Source of the DNA: Paludibacter sp. | Lineage (GTDB): Bacteria > Bacteroidota > Bacteroidia > Bacteroidales > Paludibacteraceae | NCBI GenBank assembly: GCA_028748945.1 | Contig: JAQTOL010000003.1 | Coordinates: 1 to 24,197, forward strand | Reading direction: 5' to 3' | DNA: 24,197 nucleotides | Shown: one piece after another, positions 14,781 to 23,995 of the stretch | How positions within the stretch are numbered: the stretch's first letter is position 1 | Layout of the letters: each line of letters starts with the position of its first letter | The notes under the pieces: generated by a model | Told to the model about the DNA's origin: nothing | What the model saw: the letters and a program-made list of their open reading frames with translations, nothing else | Database searches by the model: none | Program-made: the position numbers and the translations under genes

Positions 14781-17700
14781 ATGAAAAAACTTATATCAAT
14801 TTTCGGTTTGATCCTATTGATCAATTTAGTAGCAGCGCAGGTGTCAAAAAAGGGCAATTTGGCCGATTTAGGAATATTTGATAAATGTCTGAAAACGACT
14901 AATGAAAAACCTAAATTTATAAAACGCACCCGAACGGTAGCTCAACAATCAAAGACTGTCAATGTTGCAACTGCCGGAACATTGAATAACCTGCTCACGA
15001 GTGATGAAAAGAGTACCATTAGCAATCTAACAATTACCGGAAATATAGATGCCCGTGATTTTAGAATCATGCGTGACAGCATGGCAAATTTAAAAGCTTT
15101 AGATATAAGTGCGGTAACCATTGTATCCTATACAGGATATGACGGAACCGGTTATTCCGGGTCAACTTATCCTGCCAATGAAATTCCGGAGAATGCATTT
15201 TATGCTTCGGGTTTTGGACCGGGAAATTTAAATTACGGGCTGGCTTCAATCGTGCTGCCAACCTCATTGACCTCAATTGGGAGAATGGCATTTACATTTT
15301 GTAGCTCATTGACTTCCGTTTCTATTTCGGCATCCGTAACACAAATTGGACTCGTAGCTTTTGTAGGTTGCAGTGCAACGATTAACGTTGATCAGGCTAA
15401 TCCTGATTATTCCAGTGTGGAAGGCGTTTTGTTTGATAAAGCAATGACGACACTGATACAATGTCCCCTTTCGATTACCGGGAACTACGACCTTCCTTCA
15501 ACTGTAGATTCAATAGCCGTTTATGGTTTTTGCTTTTGTGATAAATTATCTTCCATAAATATACCTTCTTCAGTGGTATCAATCGGGATATATGCATTTA
15601 CAAGTTGCAGCGGTATTATAAATGTAGCTGCAAACAATCCGAACTATACAAGTCAGGAAGGCGTATTGTTTAATAAATCATTGAAAACGCTTATTCAGTG
15701 TCCAACTTCGAAATCCGGAAGTTATATTATTCCTTCCTTAGTAGATACCTTAGGCGAAAATTCATTTTACAATTGCAGTTTAATGACTGCAGTTACAATG
15801 CCTTCTTCAGTTAGCTATATATCCGATTTATCATTCTATAATTGCTCAGGTTTAACTTCAATTACAGTAAACAGCCTGCCTGTTTCCTTAGGCTCAACAT
15901 ATAATGTCTTTTACAATGTAAACCAAAGTACATGTATCCTGAATGTACCTTATGGAACCAAGCCACTTTATCAGTCAGCCAGTGGTTGGAGCAGCTTTAG
16001 CAACATTGTAGAAAATACACATGGTTTTATTTTAGAAACGAATAAACTCATTCTGTCATCATTTGCCGGAAGTAATGCCAAAATGAAGATTTCTTCGAAT
16101 GATCCATGGGCAGTCAGTTCAAATCAGAGTTGGTTGAAAGTAATCCCTGAAAACGGATCGGGGAGCGATACCATTTCGGTAACTGCGGAAGCAAATTCTT
16201 CCACTGATAACCGCACGGGAATTGTTACAGTTTCAGCAGATGGAAGTCAGTCTCAAACCATCGAGGTGACACAATCAGGAATTCCAAGAACCTTAAATAT
16301 AACCGCCGGGGGGTTATCTGCAAGCATGACAGCTACAGAACTCAGCTCCGTGATTAACCTTAAACTCAGTGGAACAATTGATGCACGCGATTTTAAAACC
16401 ATGAGGGATAGGATGCCTAAGCTAACTTTCCTCGATTTAAGTGAGGTAAGCATTGCAGCGTATAACGGATCTGAAGGTACTGCCAGTTGGATTACAGTGT
16501 ATCCGGCCAATAAAATTCCAGAATATGCTTTTAGTCAGGGTAACATCCACCAAAATTATTCTTTAGCAACTGTAAAATTGCCATCGACAATTACAGTAAT
16601 TGGCGACTATGCTTTTTATTTATCCGGAGCATTAACTGATATTGTAATTCCAAATACGGTTACAAATATTGGAAATACTGCATTTGGATACTGTAATGCT
16701 TTGGTCAATGTAACTTTGCCCACCAACCTTTCCAGCATCGGGAACAGCACTTTTATGGGTTGTGGATTTTCAGGCATATTAATTCCAAATTCGGTGAAAA
16801 CCATCGGAACCAATGGATTTGGCTCATGCAAAAACCTTAAAAGCGTAGACATTCCTAATTCAGTAACCAGTATTTCAAATTCAGCATTTGAGAATTGTAT
16901 TACTTTGACAGAATTGACAATAGGGAATTCGGTAAAGACTATTGATAATTCGGCATTCAGAGCCTGTACAAGTTTAGCTAATGTGTTTATCCCGAATTCA
17001 GTAACCACATTATCAGGTTTTGCTTTTGCAACATGTTCTAATCTTAAAACAGTACATTTGTCTGATTCATTAGTTTCAATCGGATATTATTGTTTTTATC
17101 AATGTCCTAAACTTACAGATATAATTATTCCTTCCAGTGTAACAACAATAGGATATTGGGCATTTAATTCCTGTACAGGATTAAAATCCATAACTGTAAA
17201 TTCAGATATTCCCTTAGATGTAAGTTCTTCGGGTTCAGTATTCACCGGTGTGGACATGACAATATGTATCTTGAATGTGCCTTTTGGAGCTAAAAGTGCT
17301 TATGCTTCAGCTAATCAATGGAAAGATTTCAGTAATATTGTTGAAAATTCTCAGGGTTTTGCACTGGATTTATATTCAGTGAAACTTTCATATACCGAAG
17401 GAAGTATTTCAAAAGTTAAAGTCAGTTCAAATAATCAATGGATGGTAAGTTCAGATCAAAGTTGGCTTAAAGTCAGTCCAACAACAGGTACTGGTAATGA
17501 TTCGATTACCCTTAGCGCTGATGTAAATAGTTCCATTTTAAGTCGAAGAGCTACTGTGACTGTTACGGCTACCGGAGTAAATTCAAAAACCATTAACGTA
17601 GAACAGTTAGCAGCACCTAAGATTATAAACTTGACAGCAGGAGGATTAGCAGCAGCTTTAACGTCTGCTGAACTTAGTACTATATCCAATATGATTTTAA

Positions 17701-20700
17701 CCGGAACAATTGATGCCCGGGACTTTAAAACCATGCGTGATAATATGCCACAACTGGCTTATCTGGATATTAGTGCAGTAAATATAGTTGCTTATACCGG
17801 AAATAGTGGAACAATAGGGACATATACCAATACCTATTTAGCTAATGAAATTCCGCAGAGGGCATTTTCAACGACTTATGCCGGAAAATTAAGTTTGATA
17901 TCAGTGCTGTTGCCAACTTCAGTAATCTCAATTGGAAATTTTGCATTTCAATTTTGTAGTGGATTAACAACATTAGCAATTCCTGAAACGGTAACAGCTA
18001 TAGGTTATTATGCTTTTGAGTCATGTAGTTCACTGAATGACATAACGATGCCTGCTTCTTTAATAAAAATAGAATCCTATACCTTCTCGAAATGCAGCAA
18101 ACTTAAAACTATTAAAATACCGGAATTGGTTACAACAATAAGTTTTGATGCTTTCGAGTCATGTACCGCTCTGACTAATGTCACTATTCTAAACTCAGTG
18201 ACCTACATTGATATGAATGCTTTTCAGAACTGCAGCAGTTTAAAAGAAATAATTATCCCCAATTCGGTAATAACTCTCGGCTCGGATGTGTTTGCTAATT
18301 GTAGCCAGCTGACCAATGTTACGCTTTCTAATTCGATGCCCGTCATTGCAAGTAGTACTTTTTCTAACTGTACGGAACTGGTTACTATTAACATCCCAAA
18401 CGCAGTGAAAATAATTGATAGGGGTGCTTTTCGAGGTTGCACTAAGCTGGAAACAGTCAATTTTGGTATAGCTGTTCAAAAACTGAATTATGGTGTGTTT
18501 CAGTCTTGTACCTCATTAAAACAAATTACAATCCCGAATACAGTGACATTTATTGACAATAGTGTTTTTATGAATTGTACAACGCTTACCGATATTACAA
18601 TTCCCAATTCGGTCACTTCAATTGGGTCGGATGCATTTAATGGTTGTAAGGCATTAAAAGAGATCTCAATTCCTAATTCTATTTCTAAATTGAGTCTTCA
18701 GACTTTCGCTAATTGTAGTGGATTAAAGAAGGTTACTTTAGGAGATTCTCTAACTTCGATTGAAAGCAGTGCATTTTATTATTGTATAAGTTTGGATAGT
18801 ATTACTCTTCCCGGATCGCTAACAACCATTGGTAGTTCGGCATTTGAAAACTGTAGAGGACTTAAAAAAGTTTCATTCGGAAATTCTTTAAATTCAATAG
18901 GTTCGGGTGGGTTTATGAGTTGTTTTGCCTTAAACAATATAACATTGCCATTTTCGTTGAAATCAATTGGTTCTGAAGCTTTCGAATCATGTTCATCCTT
19001 AACTGAAATCATCCTTCCAAATGCGGTATCAACACTTGGTGAAGCTGCTTTCAGAAGCTGTGAAAATCTTGTTAAAGTGGTGAATTCTAATTCGGTGGTT
19101 CATATACCATCGATGACCTTTTCCGGTTGTACTAAACTGGCAAATATAAGTATTGGCTCATCGGTGGTTTCAATAGGTGAACTTGCTTTCGATTATTGTG
19201 TATCACTTGACAATTTGACCTTGTCGGCATCATTGCAAATAATAAATGGTTACGCTTTTAGATATTGTAGTTCTTTAGATACAATTTCAATACCAGGTTC
19301 AGTTACTTCGATTGGAACATCGGCTTTTGAATCATGTACCAACTTAAAAGCTATTTATGTAAACAGGATGATTCCGGTTGATATTAGCAATAATATGAAT
19401 GTTTTCAATGAAGTGGATAGAACCAACTGTATATTACATGTTCCACATCAAACCAAATCATTGTATGCAACTGCCAACCAATGGAAAGAATTTGTCAATA
19501 TAGTAGAAAATCCTTATGGTTTGGTATTGGATACCGATTCCTTGAATCTTTCTGTAAATGCCGGTAGTAGTGCTAAAGTAAATATAATATCAAATACATC
19601 TTGGACAGCAAGTTCAGATCAAAGCTGGCTCATTGTTACACCCAATTCGGGTTCAGGAACTGATTCTGTTATTCTGACTGCTGAAGCAAATTCGTTGCTC
19701 TCCACTCGAACTGCAATACTAACTGTACAGGCTTCGGGTATCGAAACTCAATATGTTACAATTACTCAGGATGCGGCTACAAAAACAGTAGCCGTTACTG
19801 CCGGTGGATTAAACAGTGCACTGACTCATGACGAACACACAGTGTTGAATCGATTGACAATTACAGGAACGCTCGATGCCCGAGATTTTAAATTTATGAG
19901 AGACTCTATCCCAAATCTGACTTACCTGGATATAAGTCAAACAACGATTAATGCATACACAGGTTCAAACGGTACAGTTGGTTCCTATACGATTAACTAT
20001 CCGGCTGCTACAATTCCGCAAAATGCTTTTGATAATGGCTATTATTCTTCAAAAATTGCCTTAAAATCAATTATATTGCCTAATTCAATAAGCTCAATTG
20101 GAACATACGCATTTCAGTATTGTTTTAAACTTGACAGTATTGCTATTCCGAATTCTGTAACTTCAATTGGAGATTTTGCATTTGATTATTGTAACAATTT
20201 GAAAAGTGTCAAACTCTCCAATTCCCTTACAACAATTGGCAGGGTGTTTAGTAATTGCAGCAGTCTCACAAAAATAGTTATTCCAAATTCTGTTACATCA
20301 TTAACAGGAAGTACTTTTTCTTATTGTAGCAGATTAAAAGATGTAAGCTTTAGTAACTCGTTGACTAGTATTGGAAGTAATGCATTTAATAATTGCACCG
20401 GAATAACTGACATATCAATTCCTAATTCAGTTACGTTGATAGACAGTTATGCATTTATGAATTGTACTGGATTGACCAACCTAATAATAGGGAGTAAAGT
20501 TAATACAATTGGAATGAGTGCATTTTCAAATTGCAGCAGTTTGGCAGGACTTGTTCTGCCTAAATCGCTACAAACAATTGGTGATTATGCTTTTCAAGCT
20601 TGCAACTTATTACCTGTTGTCACGATACCGGAAAATGTGGGTTCTATTGGTTCTTATGCATTTAGTTGTAGTGGACTAAAATCAATTTTATCAGCGAACC

Positions 20701-22424
20701 CAACACCTCTTGTTATGAGTACTTATGGAGTTTTCTCTGCTGTTAACAAATCAACCTGTACCCTATATGTGCCTACTGGTTCTAAATCCTTATATCAGAA
20801 TACTGCTCAATGGAAAGATTTTAGTAATATTTCGGAGGAATTCGGATTTATGTTATCCAATGATACTGTAAGAATCCTTTCGGGAGAAAGTATAACCATA
20901 AACATTCCAACCACAAAAACGTTTACTGCAGTTTCTGATCAACCATGGTTAAAAACAAGTACAGTTGCTGGCATCAACAACACACAGATAGTGTTGGCCG
21001 GAGATGTAAATCCTGATTTGTTCTTACGAACAGCACTTGTAAAATTTAGTTTCGAAAATGGACCATCTCAAATTATTACAGTTATTCAGAGTGGAACACC
21101 AAAAACTGTGACTGTTAGTTCAGGAGGGTTGCAAACCAGTCTTACTAAACAAGAATTACTTACTGTTTCGAATCTGATCCTGACTGGAACTATTGATGCC
21201 CGCGATTTCAGAGTTATGCGCGATAGTATGCCGCAGTTGGCTGATATTGACATGAAAGATGTTAGCATTACTGCTTATTCCGGATCGGAAGGAACCAATT
21301 CAAGTATCAGTTCATATCCGGCTAATGCAACACCTATCAATGCATTTTATAAAACCTATTCAGGAGTTGGGAAAACCACATTGGCTTCAGTTATTCTTCC
21401 AACAAATATTACTTCCATTGGACAATCCAGTTTTGCTTATGCCATTGGATTGTCATCAATAGTTATTCCTGACCAGGTGACTTTGATAGGTATGACTGCT
21501 TTTGCATATTGTGGATTAAAAGAGTTGACAATAGGGAGTTCAGTAACCAATATAGGATTTGAAGCATTTCTAGCCTGTAATAAGTTGGCAGGTGTTGCTA
21601 TTCCTAATGCTGTGAAAACTATCGAGGCAGAAGCATTCAGCAGCTGTAGAGACTTAAAATGGGTTACTTTCCCCGATGGTCTGACAACAATAAACAGCAA
21701 AGCTTTTATGTTTTGCATTAGTCTGGATTCTGTTAATCTTCCAAATACGATAACAACTTTTGGCCCTGATATTTTTGGATTTTGCTATGCTTTGAAAAAA
21801 GCGAATATCCCTAACACTATTTCTGAATTAAAATCTGGGACATTCTATAGTTGTACGTCATTAAAAGAAATTTCAATCCCGGCTTCAGTTACTAAAATTG
21901 GAAACAGAGCGTTAGGAAAATGTACAGTATTTACAACAATTAATATACCGGCAACAGTTACCGGAATTGAGTATGGTGCATTCGAATTTTGTACAGGATT
22001 GACATCTGTTTATGCATACCAAATAACTCCTATTGATTTATCAGCTTCATATTATGCAACCGTGTTTAATAACGTTAATAAGACTAATTGCAAACTATAT
22101 GTTCCAATCGGTACAAAAGCACTATACGCTGCAGCAGTTGAATGGAAAGACTTTACTAACATCATTGAAATGACAACTGCTGTACCTACTTTATCCGAAT
22201 CGAATATCAAGATTTATCCAAATCCGGCGACAGACAAATTTAGCATTTCAGGATTAGATGAAACTGCCCAATTGACAATAACGGATTTGAGTGGAAAAGT
22301 GTTAGTATGCAAACAAATTGCCGGTAAAAACACAGTTTCAGTTATGGAATTGCCGAAGGGAATATATATTGTTCGGATTATAACTGCTAACGGTACTTTC
22401 GAACGAAAACTGGAAAAGAAATAA
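14781..22424 (+). CDS. Giant BspA-type LRR_5/BACON surface protein with T9SS sorting domain
   Basis: A 2547-residue protein with signal peptide MKKLISIFGLILLINLVAAQ. It is built from five modules. Each starts with a header carrying IDARDFxxMRD (or a close variant) then YPAN (headers near 59, 504, 949, 1669 and 2109), continues as LRR_5 repeats of 23 residues (consensus L..I.IPNSVTSIG..AF.NC), and closes with a cap such as CILNVP...QWKDFSNI. Four BACON domains link modules (about 414-500, 858-943, 1579-1664, 2021-2103). Module 3 holds 21 uninterrupted repeats (1037-1519), about twice as many as the others. Module 1 has two NPxY...GVLFxK segments typical of BspA proteins. Residues 2474-2547 (IKIYPNPATDK to the end) are a T9SS type A domain. 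BspA relatives bind host or matrix proteins; BACON domains are thought to bind glycans or mucin. The role here is therefore inferred to be adhesion. Confidence 0.93.
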   Translation: MKKLISIFGLILLINLVAAQVSKKGNLADLGIFDKCLKTTNEKPKFIKRTRTVAQQSKTVNVATAGTLNNLLTSDEKSTISNLTITGNIDARDFRIMRDSMANLKALDISAVTIVSYTGYDGTGYSGSTYPANEIPENAFYASGFGPGNLNYGLASIVLPTSLTSIGRMAFTFCSSLTSVSISASVTQIGLVAFVGCSATINVDQANPDYSSVEGVLFDKAMTTLIQCPLSITGNYDLPSTVDSIAVYGFCFCDKLSSINIPSSVVSIGIYAFTSCSGIINVAANNPNYTSQEGVLFNKSLKTLIQCPTSKSGSYIIPSLVDTLGENSFYNCSLMTAVTMPSSVSYISDLSFYNCSGLTSITVNSLPVSLGSTYNVFYNVNQSTCILNVPYGTKPLYQSASGWSSFSNIVENTHGFILETNKLILSSFAGSNAKMKISSNDPWAVSSNQSWLKVIPENGSGSDTISVTAEANSSTDNRTGIVTVSADGSQSQTIEVTQSGIPRTLNITAGGLSASMTATELSSVINLKLSGTIDARDFKTMRDRMPKLTFLDLSEVSIAAYNGSEGTASWITVYPANKIPEYAFSQGNIHQNYSLATVKLPSTITVIGDYAFYLSGALTDIVIPNTVTNIGNTAFGYCNALVNVTLPTNLSSIGNSTFMGCGFSGILIPNSVKTIGTNGFGSCKNLKSVDIPNSVTSISNSAFENCITLTELTIGNSVKTIDNSAFRACTSLANVFIPNSVTTLSGFAFATCSNLKTVHLSDSLVSIGYYCFYQCPKLTDIIIPSSVTTIGYWAFNSCTGLKSITVNSDIPLDVSSSGSVFTGVDMTICILNVPFGAKSAYASANQWKDFSNIVENSQGFALDLYSVKLSYTEGSISKVKVSSNNQWMVSSDQSWLKVSPTTGTGNDSITLSADVNSSILSRRATVTVTATGVNSKTINVEQLAAPKIINLTAGGLAAALTSAELSTISNMILTGTIDARDFKTMRDNMPQLAYLDISAVNIVAYTGNSGTIGTYTNTYLANEIPQRAFSTTYAGKLSLISVLLPTSVISIGNFAFQFCSGLTTLAIPETVTAIGYYAFESCSSLNDITMPASLIKIESYTFSKCSKLKTIKIPELVTTISFDAFESCTALTNVTILNSVTYIDMNAFQNCSSLKEIIIPNSVITLGSDVFANCSQLTNVTLSNSMPVIASSTFSNCTELVTINIPNAVKIIDRGAFRGCTKLETVNFGIAVQKLNYGVFQSCTSLKQITIPNTVTFIDNSVFMNCTTLTDITIPNSVTSIGSDAFNGCKALKEISIPNSISKLSLQTFANCSGLKKVTLGDSLTSIESSAFYYCISLDSITLPGSLTTIGSSAFENCRGLKKVSFGNSLNSIGSGGFMSCFALNNITLPFSLKSIGSEAFESCSSLTEIILPNAVSTLGEAAFRSCENLVKVVNSNSVVHIPSMTFSGCTKLANISIGSSVVSIGELAFDYCVSLDNLTLSASLQIINGYAFRYCSSLDTISIPGSVTSIGTSAFESCTNLKAIYVNRMIPVDISNNMNVFNEVDRTNCILHVPHQTKSLYATANQWKEFVNIVENPYGLVLDTDSLNLSVNAGSSAKVNIISNTSWTASSDQSWLIVTPNSGSGTDSVILTAEANSLLSTRTAILTVQASGIETQYVTITQDAATKTVAVTAGGLNSALTHDEHTVLNRLTITGTLDARDFKFMRDSIPNLTYLDISQTTINAYTGSNGTVGSYTINYPAATIPQNAFDNGYYSSKIALKSIILPNSISSIGTYAFQYCFKLDSIAIPNSVTSIGDFAFDYCNNLKSVKLSNSLTTIGRVFSNCSSLTKIVIPNSVTSLTGSTFSYCSRLKDVSFSNSLTSIGSNAFNNCTGITDISIPNSVTLIDSYAFMNCTGLTNLIIGSKVNTIGMSAFSNCSSLAGLVLPKSLQTIGDYAFQACNLLPVVTIPENVGSIGSYAFSCSGLKSILSANPTPLVMSTYGVFSAVNKSTCTLYVPTGSKSLYQNTAQWKDFSNISEEFGFMLSNDTVRILSGESITINIPTTKTFTAVSDQPWLKTSTVAGINNTQIVLAGDVNPDLFLRTALVKFSFENGPSQIITVIQSGTPKTVTVSSGGLQTSLTKQELLTVSNLILTGTIDARDFRVMRDSMPQLADIDMKDVSITAYSGSEGTNSSISSYPANATPINAFYKTYSGVGKTTLASVILPTNITSIGQSSFAYAIGLSSIVIPDQVTLIGMTAFAYCGLKELTIGSSVTNIGFEAFLACNKLAGVAIPNAVKTIEAEAFSSCRDLKWVTFPDGLTTINSKAFMFCISLDSVNLPNTITTFGPDIFGFCYALKKANIPNTISELKSGTFYSCTSLKEISIPASVTKIGNRALGKCTVFTTINIPATVTGIEYGAFEFCTGLTSVYAYQITPIDLSASYYATVFNNVNKTNCKLYVPIGTKALYAAAVEWKDFTNIIEMTTAVPTLSESNIKIYPNPATDKFSISGLDETAQLTITDLSGKVLVCKQIAGKNTVSVMELPKGIYIVRIITANGTFERKLEKK

Positions 22425-22463
22425 CCGGATGAATTGGCCGGTTCTACGTTATGGAATCCCCCT

Positions 22464-22538
22464 GCTGGCGCAGATTTGTAATCTGTGCCAACAATAAAAG
22501 AAAGAAACACAGGTCACACCCCGTCCCGATAGCTATCG
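22464..22538. repeat. BIME-like composite: forward hairpin, linker, start of reverse hairpin, palindrome
   Basis: The forward hairpin pairs GGCGCAGATT (22467-22476) with AATCTGTGCC (22480-22489) around loop TGT, ten pairs with one G·U. The linker CAACAATAAAAGAAAGAA and ACACAGGTCACA follow, matching the reverse-oriented unit at 5985-6015, then CCCGATAGCTATCG (22525-22538). Confidence 0.8.
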
Positions 22539-22607
22539 TGGTCTGAGCTGTCGGTGGGCAGAAGAGTGAAACGAGATAAGAAAAAAAAGGTATGATAAGT
22601 TTCTGTA

Positions 22608-22756
22608 CTCGCGGATATACTTATTAGATGAGTAAAGTTTGGTTCTGTTGGATGGGTCGCGATAGTTATCGGGATCAAAGAATACAAGAACCGGGATTAA
22701 AATCCCAGTGACAAACTGCCACATTTGTATATTTAGAATATATCCGGCAGGAAGGG
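22608..22756 (+). repeat. Long composite intergenic repeat, copy 2 (compact)
   Basis: Aligns along its length with 4062-4318 but lacks the extra 103-base unit. It contains a diverged palindrome GCGATAGTTATCGGG and the hairpin GGGATT/AATCCC (22693-22706). The gene start follows 27 bases later, so it might carry leader signals for the next gene; nothing proves this. Confidence 0.85.
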
Positions 22757-22783
22757 TAATGAAAGTGTTATAAAATTAAAGCA

Positions 22784-23803
22784 ATGAAATATCTGAAACT
22801 TACTCCAATTCTTTTTCTTTTGTTTTTATCTTGTTCAAAAGACAAAGATATAGAGGACAGACACGGGGATATAAATGTAGATTTTACTATTGCAGACAGT
22901 ATTGATCATTTTATTTTAAATGATCATTCCACGGATATAAATGGAGCTGCGTTAACTTATAAATGGACATTATCAAGCGATACAATTCCTTTATTCAATC
23001 CGAATTCTGCTTCAGCCTATTTTAATTTACCCATTTTGAAAGATTCGCAGCAGCTTACCATAAAACATGTTGTAAGTAATGGTCTTGTTTCCGACTCGGT
23101 TATCAGAAACATAACTCTTCCCAAGACCACGGTTGAACGTTTATATGGTCTGGGAATTAAAGTTGACTACTCACAAAGTAATAATGATAACTATAATTGG
23201 TATTATGACCAAATGGATACGGGCCCATATTCCTCTGTCAATTGTGGTCCGACAACAGTAACAATGGCCATAAAATGGGTACAGGAAGATTTCACTAAAA
23301 CAACTTTGGATGCCAGAAACACTTACCGGCCTTCAGGTGGGTGGTGGTACACCAACGACATCACAAATTACCTGAATATGTATTCGGTACCAAACTACAT
23401 CATTCCCGTTAAGCAGATTGATTCACTTCAAAGTCAGATTAATTCAGGAAATATTGTTATTCTTTGTCTTGATATGTATTACATCAGAAATCAGGGGAAA
23501 GACAAATGGCATATTGATAAATTTTATACAGCAAGCACAATCGGATGGGGACATTTTATTGTTGTGAAAGGATATAAAATTGTTGATAAGACAGTTTATT
23601 ACGAGGTTTATGATCCATATAGTTTCGGCAAAAAATACAGTAACGGCCTTATAAAAGGCAAAGACAGATATTATAGAAGTGTAGATTTAAATTCTGCTGT
23701 TTTGAAGTGGTGGGCTTATGCTATAGTTGTTTCTAAAACTACCCAAAGAAGCGGCATTCGGCGGGTTAAGGCAAGTGAAATAAAACATAAACCTGGACAA
23801 TAA
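22784..23803 (+). CDS. Lipoprotein with C39-like cysteine peptidase domain
   Basis: A 339-residue lipoprotein: signal MKYLKLTPILFLLFLSC with lipobox Cys17. Residues about 28-112 form an Ig/PKD-like domain (ALTYKWTLSSDT, LTIKHVVSNG). Residues about 120-318 match the papain-like Peptidase_C39_2 pattern: nucleophile Cys154 in VNCGPTTVTMA, His257 in GWGHFIVVKGY, and Asp277 in YEVYDPYS, so the catalytic triad appears intact. The C39 fold in bacteriocin exporters removes Gly-Gly leaders; lone secreted members like this have unknown substrates and may cut peptides or peptidoglycan cross-links. The tail after 318 is basic. It lies 359 bases after the giant adhesin gene and is probably a separate transcript; a role in processing neighbouring surface proteins is only a guess. 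Confidence 0.82.
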   Translation: MKYLKLTPILFLLFLSCSKDKDIEDRHGDINVDFTIADSIDHFILNDHSTDINGAALTYKWTLSSDTIPLFNPNSASAYFNLPILKDSQQLTIKHVVSNGLVSDSVIRNITLPKTTVERLYGLGIKVDYSQSNNDNYNWYYDQMDTGPYSSVNCGPTTVTMAIKWVQEDFTKTTLDARNTYRPSGGWWYTNDITNYLNMYSVPNYIIPVKQIDSLQSQINSGNIVILCLDMYYIRNQGKDKWHIDKFYTASTIGWGHFIVVKGYKIVDKTVYYEVYDPYSFGKKYSNGLIKGKDRYYRSVDLNSAVLKWWAYAIVVSKTTQRSGIRRVKASEIKHKPGQ

Positions 23804-23821
23804 ACAATTCCATCTGCCCCC

Positions 23822-23862
23822 CGTTTGTTCCCGATAGCCCCGATAGCAATAGGGGGGGCGGA
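23822..23862. repeat. CGTTTGTTCCC-type arm with degenerate palindrome
   Basis: 26 bases identical to 7765-7790, after which the palindrome decays to GATAGCAATAGGGGG. Confidence 0.7.
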
Positions 23863-23876
23863 GAGAGGTAGATGGC

Positions 23877-23909
23877 AAACGTTTATAAACGTATAAATGA
23901 AAAATTGAT
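23877..23909 (+). repeat. AAACGTTT-type repeat, copy 2
   Basis: Contains the perfect 14-base palindrome ACGTTTATAAACGT (23879-23892) followed by ATAAATGAAAAATTGAT; partner of 4320-4352. Confidence 0.75.
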
Positions 23910-23913
23910 CCGA

Positions 23914-23995
23914 CACCGCTCCCGAATGAATGCATCGTGTAGAACTAAAGTAATAACTATTCAAGTGTTGCTACACGATGCAATCGTGCGGCAGT
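23914..23995. repeat. Facing pair of hairpin repeats
   Basis: TGCATCGTGTAG (23931-23942) and its exact reverse complement (23971-23982) are separated by 28 bases. The right copy forms its own hairpin, CACGAT/ATCGTG around GCA (23974-23988), which on the - strand has a TGC loop and the G·U position of the TGT-loop family. From 23996 to the window end I see AT-rich sequence with no ORF. Confidence 0.7.

Noticed and set aside
16253..21718. Several - strand open frames of 60-130 codons opposite the giant gene
   Set aside because: They are antisense shadows of the repetitive + strand gene, repeating its periodicity, with no independent protein features.
14781..22424. Regular 69-base periodicity that could be mistaken for a CRISPR or satellite array
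   Set aside because: The period equals 23 codons of an LRR protein, units are diverged, and the frame is open throughout.
23687..23964. Two overlapping - strand open frames near the window end
   Set aside because: They cover the C39-like gene end and intergenic repeats and show no protein family signal.
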